DNA of 64,000 nt from Burkholderia pseudomultivorans (GCF_001718415.1 NZ_CP013378.1:930001-994000); one strand, 5' to 3'. Positions 18,090 to 26,960 are shown, counted from the stretch's first letter. A program made the numbers and translations. Notes: generated from the sequence alone by a model not told the origin.

Positions 18090-18905
18090 TCACTGCAAAC
18101 GACCGCAGACGTTCAGATACCAGAGCAGCAGTTCGCGGTGGCTGCCGATCGACAGTCGCTCGTAAAGACGCTTCCGGTACGTGACGACGGTCTCCGTACC
18201 GATGCCGAGATCGGCGGCGATTCCGGCCGTCGGCAAGCCGTACAGATAGCGCGCGCACACCTCGGTTTCGCGCGCGGTCAGCCGCTCGCCCGACAGCGCG
18301 ACCTGCCGTTCGATTTCGGCGAGGTCGGTCAATAGGCCCGGCAGCCGGCGCGCGCGCATCGCGAGGTCGTAATGCCGGGCGACGATCGACAGCAGGGTCG
18401 CCGCACGCTCGCCGAGCACATCCACCTGTCGCGTCTCGAACGGGCCGAGCTGCTCCGAGCGCGTGATGCCGAGCACCAGCGGGTCGCCGCCGACGCGGCC
18501 GCACATCAGCACCCGGTCGCGGATGTTCAGCTGCCCGTAGAGCGTCTGACGCAGGCGCGGCGGCGCCGACAGCTTGAAGTCCGTCTTCAGCAGCCGGCAG
18601 GCATCGCCGCTGCTCGAGCCGAGTTCGTTGATCTCGTCGTCGAACTGCCACCATCGGCCGCCGAGATAGGTATTGCGCACGTGCTCGACACGATCGGAAC
18701 CGTCGCAGCCGATCGACACGAACTCGACCGGACGCGCATCGACGATACGGAAAATGAACGCGAGCTCCGCGCCGCACAGCGCGCGCAGCGACGCGCCGGC
18801 CCGCTCGGGAAACGCCGCGCTGCCGATCGCGCCGATCAGGCTGTCGAGCGGGTTGTTCGATCCGATTGCCGCAGCGGACAAGCTCGCCTCCGTCTGTCCC
18901 AACAC
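18090..18905 (-). CDS. LuxR-type (HTH) transcriptional regulator
   Basis: A 271-aa protein. The C-terminal LuxR/FixJ helix-turn-helix (residues about 205-265) contains RLTARETEVCARYLYG, LGIGTETVVTYRKRLYERL and a typical terminal helix. The N-terminal about 190 residues do not resemble an acyl-homoserine-lactone domain and are of unknown sensory type. The start is GTG 18905, with no strong ribosome site. It lies downstream of the hydantoinase genes on the same strand (181-bp gap). A lux-box-like inverted repeat at 18964-18981 is upstream. Confidence 0.85.
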   Translation of the reverse strand: MLGQTEASLSAAAIGSNNPLDSLIGAIGSAAFPERAGASLRALCGAELAFIFRIVDARPVEFVSIGCDGSDRVEHVRNTYLGGRWWQFDDEINELGSSSGDACRLLKTDFKLSAPPRLRQTLYGQLNIRDRVLMCGRVGGDPLVLGITRSEQLGPFETRQVDVLGERAATLLSIVARHYDLAMRARRLPGLLTDLAEIERQVALSGERLTARETEVCARYLYGLPTAGIAADLGIGTETVVTYRKRLYERLSIGSHRELLLWYLNVCGRLQ

Positions 18906-18963
18906 GATGGATTCAACGCGATCCGGCTCCGCGCCCGCAGATCGTGCGCGGGACGGAAGCCGG

Positions 18964-18981
18964 ACCTATCGCATGTTAGGT
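18964..18981. promoter_or_regulatory. Lux-box-like inverted repeat
   Basis: ACCTA-N8-TAGGT lies about 60 bp upstream of the LuxR-type gene. Its ends resemble the ACCTG/CAGGT ends of classical lux boxes, which suggests autoregulation. The half ATGTTAGGT recurs at 9718-9726 ahead of the CoA-transferase. Confidence 0.45.
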
Positions 18982-19086
18982 ATTCGGATCGGCGTTCGAT
19001 AGCTGGTGTTTTCCTGTACGTCGCTCGGCAAGGTAAGTGTACGGCCGGATCGCCGGATCCGGCCGTTGCAACACATGCAAACGTCG

Positions 19087-21069
19087 TCAGCGCGCTGCGC
19101 GCAGGCGCCGTGTCGCCGCTTCGTCGATGCGCAGCCCTTCGGGGTCGCGGCGCGGATCGCCCGTCACCACGACGCCGTAGTCGCGCGCCGCACCCGCGAC
19201 GCTGACGTACTCGTCGCGCACGTCGGCCAGCACCTTCGCCGGATCGCGCGCGAACGGGTCGCCCCAGCCGCCGCCGCCGTTCGTGATGTAGCGCGATATC
19301 GCGCCCGGTGCTGTGCGCCACACCGGCTGGCTCGCATAGTAGTGGTAGCGTCCGCGCTGCGGATCGAGCACCTTGCGCTCCGGGTCGAGCACGCCAGCGA
19401 CCGGCGTGCTGGCCGCATAGACGTCCGGCTCCGTGCCAAGCAGCGCGTGCGGGCGGCCGTCCTCGCCCGGTGCTGGCGGAAAGAACCAGACGCCGCCGCA
19501 CGGCCCCGCGCTGCCGCCGTTCGCACCGACGCCGCTCGGCTCGCGCGTGCGGAACGGCGCGCTATGGTGCTCGGCGGCCGTCAGCCACAGCGTGTCCTTC
19601 AGGTGCGCGGCGCCGCCGCGATGCGTGCCGGGCCCGCCGCCGTCGATCGCGTGCTCCTTGCGCAGCAGCACGACCGGCGAATCGGCCTCGATCGATTCCG
19701 TCGCCGGGTCGAGGTTGTTCAGCGTCAGCAAGACCGTGTAGCTGTCGCCGTCCGCCTCCTTCGTCGCGCCCCAGGGGCCGTGCTCGCCGCCGCACTGGCA
19801 GACGTTGGCCCACGGCGTGCCTGCCGACGTCACGCCATACGCGTTATGGGTACTGGTCGAGCCGTAGTCTCCCGCTACCGCATTCGGCCCGAGCACCGGG
19901 TTGAGCGCCTTCAGGATCGCCGCGACCAGCGCGCCGCTGCTTTCCCAGAACATCATGATCGCGCCGTCGGGCGGCAGCGACGTCAGCAGCGTGCCGGCCG
20001 GCGCGGCCAGGTCGATGTCGCGCCAGGTGCCGGACGTGAACGGCGCTTCGGGATCGAGCAGCAACGTCAGCGCGACGCCGAGTGCTGTCTTCGCATCGAG
20101 AATCCCGCAGTTGATCGACGAGCGCGCCTGCGCCGAGCTGCCCGACAGATCGGCCTCGATCCGGTGGCCGCGCTTGCGCAGCGTAATGTTGACGCGATAG
20201 TCGAGGCTGTCGTCGACGCCGTCCGCATCGATCAGCGCGGAACCCGTGTAGTCGCCGTCGGGAATGCGCGCGATCGCGTCGCGCATGCGTTCGGCCGAGA
20301 CGTCGCACGCATAGGCGAGGCTGCCGAGATACGCGTCGAGGCCGTAGCGGGCGATGTTTTCCTGCACGAGCCGCTCGCCGAGTTCGAGCTGATGCGCGAT
20401 GCTGTGGAAGTCAGGCAGCAGCAGGCCGCCGAAGCGCGAATTGTCGAAGATCAGGCTGAAGGTCGAACGCACCGGCTTGCCCTTCGACCACAGCAGCATC
20501 GGCGGAATCACGAGGCCGTTCTCGTAGACGTTGCGCTTGGTCGCCGAAAAACCGCCCGGCACGACGCCGCCGATGTCGAGCTGGTGCGCGCGCATGTTGA
20601 CGAACGACACGAGCCGGCCGTCGACGAACACCGGACGGATGAAGCAGACGTCGTTGACGTGCGTGCCGACGCGGTACGGGTCGTTGCAGATCAGCACGTC
20701 GCCGGGCGCGAGGTTGTGCGGCCCGTATTCCTGCACCGCGTTGCGCACTGCGTCGCCCATCGTGCCGAGGAACACGACGAGGCTGTTGCTGACGACCGGC
20801 ATCGGATAGTCCATCTCCGGCGGCCCGCTGATGGTGCATGCGAAGTCGTACCAGTCGCGGATGATCGGCGAAAACGCTTCGCGCATGAAGCCAGTCGACA
20901 TGTGCTCGACCGCGTAGCGCAGCCGGTTGATCAGCACGGTCGCGGTGAAGCGCTCGCACGCGTAGCGCGCATGGAATTGCGCGTCGGACAGCGCGCGGAT
21001 CCGCTCGCGGGTGTCGCCGCCGCGCGCAGCGGCGGCGATATCGGTCTGGAGATTCATGGTTGCGCTCAT
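19087..21069 (-). CDS. hyuB: Hydantoinase B/oxoprolinase family subunit
   Basis: A 660-aa protein of the hydantoinase B family, which works with a HyuA partner in ATP-dependent ring opening (hydantoins, 5-oxoproline, lactams) or, in relatives, ketone carboxylation. Family segments include DFACTISGPPEMDYPMPVV near the N-terminus and DPYRVGTHVNDVC. The length is slightly above typical HyuB. Its ATG overlaps the HyuA stop codon (ATGA), implying translational coupling and a heteromeric complex. The substrate is not readable; the symbol is by family only. Confidence 0.85.
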   Translation of the reverse strand: MSATMNLQTDIAAAARGGDTRERIRALSDAQFHARYACERFTATVLINRLRYAVEHMSTGFMREAFSPIIRDWYDFACTISGPPEMDYPMPVVSNSLVVFLGTMGDAVRNAVQEYGPHNLAPGDVLICNDPYRVGTHVNDVCFIRPVFVDGRLVSFVNMRAHQLDIGGVVPGGFSATKRNVYENGLVIPPMLLWSKGKPVRSTFSLIFDNSRFGGLLLPDFHSIAHQLELGERLVQENIARYGLDAYLGSLAYACDVSAERMRDAIARIPDGDYTGSALIDADGVDDSLDYRVNITLRKRGHRIEADLSGSSAQARSSINCGILDAKTALGVALTLLLDPEAPFTSGTWRDIDLAAPAGTLLTSLPPDGAIMMFWESSGALVAAILKALNPVLGPNAVAGDYGSTSTHNAYGVTSAGTPWANVCQCGGEHGPWGATKEADGDSYTVLLTLNNLDPATESIEADSPVVLLRKEHAIDGGGPGTHRGGAAHLKDTLWLTAAEHHSAPFRTREPSGVGANGGSAGPCGGVWFFPPAPGEDGRPHALLGTEPDVYAASTPVAGVLDPERKVLDPQRGRYHYYASQPVWRTAPGAISRYITNGGGGWGDPFARDPAKVLADVRDEYVSVAGAARDYGVVVTGDPRRDPEGLRIDEAATRRLRAAR

Positions 21070-23111
21070 TCCTTGTTGCGGATCAGCATTTCGCCGAAAC
21101 GGCCCACGGTCGCGTACTGACGCGCGCCGATATGCGTGGTCGACAAGCCTTCGTTAATGACGGCCGGCCCGTCGATCACGTCGCCGCGACGCAGCGCATC
21201 GCGTCGATAGACATCCGCGTCCTGGCGCCCTTCGCCGCTCGCGTCGGACAGGTCCCCGAGATAGCGCAGCGTGGTGCGCCCGCTCGGGCGCAGCGGCTCG
21301 GCGCCGCGCGCGGGCAGTTCCGGATAGGCAACCTTCGGCGTCTCGAGCACCGCACGCACGCGGAACGTCACGCCCTGCACAGGGAAGGACTCGAAGCGGT
21401 TGCCCGAGCGCGTCTCGTAGCTGCGATGGAACGCGGCGATCATGGTCTCGATCGCGGCCGCGTCGATCGTGCCGTTCGGCGCCGGCACGAACGGCGTCTC
21501 CCAGCTCTGGCCGGCCAGCCGTGCGTCGAAGCTGCGCTCGAAAGTGACGCGCGCATCGGCGTCGAGCCCTTCGCGCAATTGCGCTTCCATCGTCGCGTAG
21601 AGCGCATCGACCTGCGGTGCGAGTTCGGCCGTGAGGATCGCGTAGAGGCTGCGGCTGGCCGTGAACACCTGGTCGGCCGACAGCAGCCCGAGCGCCGAGA
21701 ACAGGCCCGGATTCGGCGGCACGATCACCTGCTTGCACCTGAGCGTGTCGAGCACGCCCGGCAGCAGCATCGGCCCGGCCGCACCGTACGCCATCAAGCT
21801 GTAGTCGCGCGGGTCGATGCCGTTCTTGATCGCCACGTTGAGCAGGCCTTCGGCGATGTTGTGGATCGCGATCTCGTAGGCGTAACGCACGCGCTGTGCG
21901 AGCGTGAACGCCGTGTCGAGCTGCTCGAACGCCCGCCGTGACAACGCGCGGTCGAGCCGGATCGCGCCGTTCGCGAAGCTCTGCTCGTCGATCACGCCGA
22001 TCATCAGGAAGGTATCGGTGGTGGTCGGCTGCGTGCCGCCGCGCCCGTAGCAGGCGGGCCCCGGCGTCGAACCGGCGCTGGCCGGCCCGACCTGGATTTC
22101 GCCCGCCGGCCCGATCGCGACGATGCTGCCGCCGCCCGCGCCGATCGCCGTGACGTCGATCGCGAGCGCGTTCACCACCAGGTCGTGCTCGAGCTCGAAC
22201 GAGGTGTTGACGAATGGCGCGCCGCCCGTGACCACGCTGATGTCGAGCGACGTGCCGCCGACGTCGGCGCACAGCAGGTTCGGCTCGCCGATCATCGCGC
22301 CGAAGTGCGCACTGCCGATCGCGCCCGCCGACGGCCCGGAAAACACGATGCGGTATGGCTGCTCCATCGCGCGCCGCACCGGCACGAGCGTCGCCGCGCA
22401 GTCGGCGAAATTCAGCTCGCCGCTGAAGCCGGCCGCCTTCAGGCCGTGCTCGAGCCGCCCGGTGTAGTCCGCGTAGATGATCTTCATGAAGGTGTCGATC
22501 ACGGTCGTCGACGCGCGCGGATACTCGCGTGCGAGCGGCGATACCTCGCTCGAGATCGAGCAGGCGACGTCGCCGAGGACTTCGCGCACGAGCGCCTTCA
22601 GACGAATTTCATGGGCGGGATTCAGGTATGAATTGAGCAGGCAGATCGACACGCCCGTGACGCCGCAGCGCTTGAGCACCTCGAGTTCCTCGCGCGCCTG
22701 CGCTTCGTCGAGCGGAAACAGCACCGAGCCGTCGGCGAGGATTCGCTCGCGGATGCCGCGACGCAGATAGCGCGGCACCAGCGGGCGCGTCGCGTCGCCG
22801 AAACTGCGGCGCCAGCGCGGATCGAGAATCGCCGACGCGGGACGCCAGACGCGCCCCATGTCGAGTATGTCGCGATGGCCTTCGGTGGTCAGGAATCCGA
22901 TCTTCGGCAGCCGGCGCGTGATGACGGCGTTCAGGCCGTGCGTGCTCGCGTGGTTGAACGCCCGGGCGTCCGCGGCGTTCAGTTCCCGCGCGCCGGCCAG
23001 GATCGGCTTCGTCACGTCGTCGTAGTCCGTCGAGATCTTCGCGGTCTCGATGCGGCCGTCCCGCAGCGAAACCACGTCGGTAAAGGTACCGCCTACGTCG
23101 ATGGCAATCAT
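21066..23111 (-). CDS. hyuA: Hydantoinase A/oxoprolinase family subunit
   Basis: A 681-aa ATP-binding subunit of the hydantoinase/oxoprolinase family. The N-terminal IDVGGTFTD (4-12) is the phosphate-binding ASKHA-like motif, and a second CADVGGTSLD segment lies near residue 280. It overlaps HyuB by 4 bp and follows a 73-aa zinc-ribbon protein by 12 bp. The HyuA/HyuB/zinc-protein trio could be an ATP-dependent amidohydrolase, or a carboxylase like acetone or acetophenone carboxylase, where extra small subunits occur. Confidence 0.87.
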   Translation of the reverse strand: MIAIDVGGTFTDVVSLRDGRIETAKISTDYDDVTKPILAGARELNAADARAFNHASTHGLNAVITRRLPKIGFLTTEGHRDILDMGRVWRPASAILDPRWRRSFGDATRPLVPRYLRRGIRERILADGSVLFPLDEAQAREELEVLKRCGVTGVSICLLNSYLNPAHEIRLKALVREVLGDVACSISSEVSPLAREYPRASTTVIDTFMKIIYADYTGRLEHGLKAAGFSGELNFADCAATLVPVRRAMEQPYRIVFSGPSAGAIGSAHFGAMIGEPNLLCADVGGTSLDISVVTGGAPFVNTSFELEHDLVVNALAIDVTAIGAGGGSIVAIGPAGEIQVGPASAGSTPGPACYGRGGTQPTTTDTFLMIGVIDEQSFANGAIRLDRALSRRAFEQLDTAFTLAQRVRYAYEIAIHNIAEGLLNVAIKNGIDPRDYSLMAYGAAGPMLLPGVLDTLRCKQVIVPPNPGLFSALGLLSADQVFTASRSLYAILTAELAPQVDALYATMEAQLREGLDADARVTFERSFDARLAGQSWETPFVPAPNGTIDAAAIETMIAAFHRSYETRSGNRFESFPVQGVTFRVRAVLETPKVAYPELPARGAEPLRPSGRTTLRYLGDLSDASGEGRQDADVYRRDALRRGDVIDGPAVINEGLSTTHIGARQYATVGRFGEMLIRNKE

Positions 23112-23123
23112 CCGGGTTCGCTC

Positions 23124-23345
23124 CTACAAGGTGTCGGACAGCAGGCGCAGCACGGGGCCGAGCCGCGACGCCGGCTCGCGCCGGATCGAATGCAGGCAGG
23201 CCTGGCACTTCACGACGTCGAACCAGCCGCCTTCCGAATGCACGGGATAGCGCGCGAGCCGCGTCGATTCGCACGCGGGGCAGATACCGTCCACCGGCGT
23301 GCGTTCGAGATGCAGCGCAGGGCTTGTCATTCGCGTTGAAGTCAT
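23124..23345 (-). CDS. Small zinc-ribbon protein next to HyuA/HyuB
   Basis: A 73-aa protein with two CxxC pairs, Cys22/Cys25 (CPAC) and Cys47/Cys50 (CQAC), 21 residues apart, which make a likely zinc ribbon. The ATG at 23345 has GAGG upstream; ATG 23330 is a possible alternative, and the longer frame to 23456 starts with an unlikely basic stretch. It is 12 bp ahead of HyuA and almost certainly translated with it. It may be a third subunit of the HyuAB enzyme, comparable in position to the small subunit of acetone carboxylase, or a zinc/CoA-binding accessory. Confidence 0.72.
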   Translation of the reverse strand: MTSTRMTSPALHLERTPVDGICPACESTRLARYPVHSEGGWFDVVKCQACLHSIRREPASRLGPVLRLLSDTL

Positions 23346-23676
23346 GAGGTCCTCGCCGGTTGGTCGGCGGCGCCGGCGCGATGCCGGGGGCGGCGCGACA
23401 TGATGGATGTCATGGGAATGTCTCCTGTCGGTTGTGATCCGTTTCGTCGCATTCATTGATCGAATGCGCGACGGAACCGATGATAGGAACGGCGTGCGCC
23501 GCCGGGCATCACCTTCCGGGGGGACAGGCTGCCGTTCATTGTCAAGCCCGGCTTACATCTGTAGTAGCCGGCCCGCGCTTGTGGATGGCTGGCGTGCTTC
23601 CTACCATTCGACCTGACGGTGCGCATCACGAAGCCGATGGCGCCCCCCCTTTTTCGCTGCATTCCACGAGGTCCTC

Positions 23677-24591
23677 ATGCAGAAAGTCAACTTCAGGAAC
23701 CTGAACGGCCAGGGCATCACGATGGCCGCCGTCATCCACGTCCCGGCCGACTTCGATTCGAACGCGAAGTATCCGGCCGTCGTCGTCGCGCATCCGGGCG
23801 GCGGCGTGAAGGAACAGACGGCCGGCCTGTACGCGCAGAAGCTGGCCGAGCACGGCCTCGCCGCGATCGCGTTCGACGCGTCGTATCAGGGTGAAAGCAC
23901 CGGCGAGCCGCGCCAGCTCGAGAACCCGTATATCCGCACCGAAGACGTCAGCGCCGTGATCGACTACCTGACGACGCTGCCGTACGTCGACGCCGACCGG
24001 ATCGGCGCGATGGGCATCTGCGCGGGCGGCGGCTACGCGGCCAATGCGGCGATCAACGACCGCCGCATCAAGGCGCTCGGCACGGTCAGCGCGGTCAACA
24101 TCGGCTCGATGTTCCGCAACGGCTGGGAAAACACCGTCAAGGATGCCGACGCGATTCCGTTCCTTGCACACGGTTCGCAGGCGCGCACCGCCGACGCGTC
24201 GGGCGCGCAGCTCGCCACCTTGCCGCTCGCGCCGATGCGCAAGGAAGATGCGCCGAACCAGGAACTGGCAGAAGCATGGGAGTACTACCACACGCCACGC
24301 TGCGAGCATCCGAACGCACCGGGCTTCATGACCGCCCGCAGCCTCAACCAGATCATTACGTACGACGCGTATAACAAGGCCGAAGCGTTCCTCACGCAGC
24401 CGCTGCAGATCGTGGCCGGCAGCGTCGCGGGCAGCAAGTGGATGAGCGATGACCTGTTCGCGCGCGCGGCCAGTGCCGACAAGCACTTCCATGTGGTCGA
24501 AGGCGCGAACCACATGTCGCTGTACGACGTGCCGCAATACGTCGACGAAGCCGTCTCCGTGCTGGCGCCGTTCTTCGTCAGCAAGCTGTAA
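23677..24591 (+). CDS. Alpha/beta hydrolase with Cys nucleophile (paralogue of 3908)
   Basis: A 304-aa alpha/beta hydrolase whose nucleophile elbow is GICAGGG with Cys115. The His is in GANHMSLYD near the C-terminus. It aligns over its whole length with the protein at 3908 (shared GLAAIAFDASYQGES-like region and YVDADRIG). It probably acts as a dienelactone-hydrolase-like esterase or lactonase in the cytosol. A GAGG ribosome site precedes the ATG. It is followed by a TetR gene with an operator-like palindrome in between. Confidence 0.8.
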   Translation: MQKVNFRNLNGQGITMAAVIHVPADFDSNAKYPAVVVAHPGGGVKEQTAGLYAQKLAEHGLAAIAFDASYQGESTGEPRQLENPYIRTEDVSAVIDYLTTLPYVDADRIGAMGICAGGGYAANAAINDRRIKALGTVSAVNIGSMFRNGWENTVKDADAIPFLAHGSQARTADASGAQLATLPLAPMRKEDAPNQELAEAWEYYHTPRCEHPNAPGFMTARSLNQIITYDAYNKAEAFLTQPLQIVAGSVAGSKWMSDDLFARAASADKHFHVVEGANHMSLYDVPQYVDEAVSVLAPFFVSKL

Positions 24592-24706
24592 CGCGGCGCG
24601 GCAGGCGCGCGACGGCGCGCCCGCCGCCGAAACCCGAACCAACGGCTCACCGCCTCCGCGCGGCAAGCCGTTCGTCCGACGAATGCCGCCTGCCCGATGC
24701 CAACCT

Positions 24707-24720
24707 AACTACTGTTAGTA
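24707..24720. promoter_or_regulatory. AACTA-N4-TAGTT palindrome (copy 1)
   Basis: AACTACTGTTAGTA, preceded by CT, lies 37 bp upstream of the TetR start. It is a 14-bp inverted repeat with one mismatch, the classic place for a TetR autorepressor site. Four further copies precede other operons in this window. Confidence 0.65.
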
Positions 24721-24756
24721 TGTCGACATGACTCACCATCGGCAGGCTGCAGGGGC

Positions 24757-25377
24757 ATGGCAAAACGACCGAAGTCGAACTCCGTCAATCCGTGCGAGAC
24801 GCGCGAATCGCTGATCCGTTTTGCCGCGCGCACGTTCGGCATGCAGGGCTACTCGGCCACGACGATGCGCAACATCGCCGATCAGGCCGGCATCGAGGCA
24901 GCGAGCATCTACTACCACTTTTCGTCGAAGGAAGAACTGGTCGAGGCGGTGATGGAGCAAGGCGCCGCCCACATCCTCCATCACCTCAACGAGCGCCTGA
25001 ACGCGCTCGGCCCCGACGCGACGGCCGAACAACGGTTCCGCGCCGCCGTGCTCGGGCAGATGCGCGGCCTCGTCATGCACGGCGATTTCGCGGTTGCGCA
25101 CGGCCGGCTGCTCGGCCAGTTGCCCGACGCGATCCGCGCGCGGCAGGTCACCCGGCGCGAACATCACCAGGCGCTCTGGAACGGGCTGCTCGCAGACCTG
25201 CGCGCCGAAGGCCTCCTGCGCGAAGACGTCGACATCGCACTCGCACGGATCCACATCCTCGGCAGCATCAATTCGATCCAGTCGTGGTTCAACCCGCAGA
25301 AGGGCTCGCTGGAACGGATCGCCGATCAGCTCTGCACGATCTTCTTCCACGGCGTCGGGCCGTCGGCGCGACCCTGA
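24757..25377 (+). CDS. TetR family transcriptional regulator
   Basis: A 206-aa TetR-type repressor. The N-terminal HTH spans about residues 36-59 (TMRNIADQAGIEAASIYYHF), followed by a helical ligand-binding domain. An AGGGG ribosome site precedes the ATG. The palindrome at 24707-24720 in its own promoter and the similar one at 25513-25526 ahead of the next operon suggest that it represses itself and the CitE-ligase operon, with an acyl-CoA or related metabolite as inducer. The TetR at 56060 has an almost identical HTH. Confidence 0.9.
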   Translation: MAKRPKSNSVNPCETRESLIRFAARTFGMQGYSATTMRNIADQAGIEAASIYYHFSSKEELVEAVMEQGAAHILHHLNERLNALGPDATAEQRFRAAVLGQMRGLVMHGDFAVAHGRLLGQLPDAIRARQVTRREHHQALWNGLLADLRAEGLLREDVDIALARIHILGSINSIQSWFNPQKGSLERIADQLCTIFFHGVGPSARP

Positions 25378-25512
25378 TCGCGCCGCGCTGCGCCGCACCG
25401 CGCAACGCCGCACGCCGCCCTGGCCCCGCGAGCCGGCGTATTCCGCGGTGCGTCACAGCGATCGCCCTCGGTATAAACCCCAATGACGGTCCCGGCATTT
25501 GCGCATCAAACT

Positions 25513-25526
25513 AACTACCAGTTGTT
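25513..25526. promoter_or_regulatory. AACTA-N4-TAGTT palindrome (copy 2)
   Basis: AACTACCAGTTGTT, preceded by CT, lies 52 bp upstream of the CitE-like gene. A second inverted repeat, GTTAG-N7-CTAAC (25524-25540), overlaps its right end. Together they probably form the operator of the seven-gene operon. Confidence 0.65.
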
Positions 25527-25578
25527 AGGTAACGCCTAACGGTAAAACAGCCGATCCCATCAACAGGCCGAGACAGTC

Positions 25579-26466
25579 ATGACGACGCAGATGAAACCGA
25601 TCCGTTCCTTTCTTTTCGTTCCGGGCAACAAGCCGACCTGGATCGAGAAGTCCATCCAGTCCGGGGCCGATGCGCTGATCCTCGATCTCGAGGACAGCGT
25701 GCCGCCGGCCCAGAAAGTCGAGGCGCGCGAGATCGTCCGGTCCAAGCTGGCGTGGCTGGCCGAGCAGCAGCAGCGCATCTGGGTGCGCATCAACCGCAGC
25801 GCGCACCTGTACGACCTCGACGACATCCTCGCGATCGTGAACCCGGTGGTCGAGGGCATCGTGATTTCGAAGCCATGCGGGCCGGAGGACATCCATACGG
25901 TCGCGTCGATGCTGGCCGAAGCCGAGTACCGCGCCGGCGTCGAGGTCGGTCACACCAAGGTGATTCCGCTGCTGGAAACCGCCCGCTCGTTGCAGCTTGC
26001 GTATGAAATCGCGCAGCACGAACGCGTGCCGGCGATCGTCGGCGCGACGGCCAAGAACGCCGACGTGGCGCGCGCGCTCAAGACCGTCTGGTCGCTCGAG
26101 GGTCGCGAAACGCAGTTCCTGAAGTCGCGCATCGTGATGGCAGCGCGCGCGGCCGGCAAGCTGCCGATCGGCGGCGTCTGGCAGCAGGTGCACGACCTCG
26201 AAGGACTCAAGGTCTCGTCGGCGAACGACCGCCAGCTCGGCATGAGCGGCGAACTGGTGCTGCATCCGTCGAACGTCGAGATCGTCAACCGCACCTACAG
26301 CCCGACCGAAGAGGAAGTCGCGTTCTACCAGGGCATGATCGACGCGCTCGACAAGGCCCAGGCCGAAGGCCGCGCATCGTGCATCTACGACGGCGAACAC
26401 ATCGACATCGCGCATGCGAAAACGGCGCGCGAAATCATCGCGCTCGCGCAGTCGTTCAACCGCTGA
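25579..26466 (+). CDS. HpcH/HpaI (CitE-like) protein with altered metal site
   Basis: A 295-aa protein of the CitE/malyl-CoA lyase family, which normally cleaves 3-hydroxyacyl-CoA esters with Mg2+. FLFVPGNKP (11-19), DLEDSVPP (36-43), the RIN Arg and metal Glu133 (LLETARS) are present. The usual FGxxD metal Asp position reads GATA (155-158), so that ligand is missing, and the GKxxIHP motif is GELVLHP. It may have changed function. It opens the operon CitE-MaoC-acyl-CoA dehydrogenase-CaiB, an order resembling leucine/itaconate dissimilation clusters of mycobacteria. Confidence 0.82.
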   Translation: MTTQMKPIRSFLFVPGNKPTWIEKSIQSGADALILDLEDSVPPAQKVEAREIVRSKLAWLAEQQQRIWVRINRSAHLYDLDDILAIVNPVVEGIVISKPCGPEDIHTVASMLAEAEYRAGVEVGHTKVIPLLETARSLQLAYEIAQHERVPAIVGATAKNADVARALKTVWSLEGRETQFLKSRIVMAARAAGKLPIGGVWQQVHDLEGLKVSSANDRQLGMSGELVLHPSNVEIVNRTYSPTEEEVAFYQGMIDALDKAQAEGRASCIYDGEHIDIAHAKTAREIIALAQSFNR

Positions 26467-26495
26467 TCGCTCACCCCACACTCAGGAGACGGAAA

Positions 26496-26960
26496 ATGGC
26501 AGGCCTTTACTTCGAAGAATTCAAGCCCGGCATGGTGATCGAGCATGCGATCCGCCGCACGGTGACCGAGACCGACAACGTGCTGTTCTCGGCGATGACC
26601 TACAACTGCGCGCCGCTGCACATCGACGCCGAATACAGCAAGAACACGATGTACGGCCAGCGGCTCGTGAACAGCATGTTCCTGCTCGCGCTGGTGGCCG
26701 GCATCACCGTGTACGAAACCACGCTCGGCACGACGCTCGGCAATCTCGGCTTCGGCGAGATCGCGTTCCCGAAGCCGACCTTCCACGGCGACACGATCCG
26801 CGTCGAGACGGAGATCGTCGACACGCGCCTGTCGAAGAGCCGCAAGGATTCGGGCATCGTCACGTTCAAGCACGTCGCGCGCAACCAGCGCGACGAGATC
26901 GTCTGCACCGCCGTGCGCACGGGCCTGATGATGCTGCGCCCCGCCGCCGCCCAGGCTTGA
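26496..26960 (+). CDS. MaoC family (R-specific) hydratase/dehydratase
   Basis: A 154-aa single hot-dog-fold hydratase. The hydratase motif reads MTYNCAPLHID: the His is kept and the position usually Asp is Asn, as in mesaconyl/methylmalyl-CoA dehydratase-like MaoC proteins. The segment YGQRLVNSMF is typical of that branch. It would hydrate an unsaturated branched CoA ester to the hydroxyacyl-CoA cleaved by a CitE-type lyase. The ATG at 26496 has AGGAG about 8 nt upstream, 29 bp after the CitE-like gene; upstream in-frame codons overlap that gene and lack similarity. Confidence 0.85.
   Translation: MAGLYFEEFKPGMVIEHAIRRTVTETDNVLFSAMTYNCAPLHIDAEYSKNTMYGQRLVNSMFLLALVAGITVYETTLGTTLGNLGFGEIAFPKPTFHGDTIRVETEIVDTRLSKSRKDSGIVTFKHVARNQRDEIVCTAVRTGLMMLRPAAAQA

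Noticed and set aside
19006..21120. 704-aa open frame on the plus strand
   Set aside because: It is antisense to HyuB, which has clear family features; this frame is Arg/Ala-rich noise.
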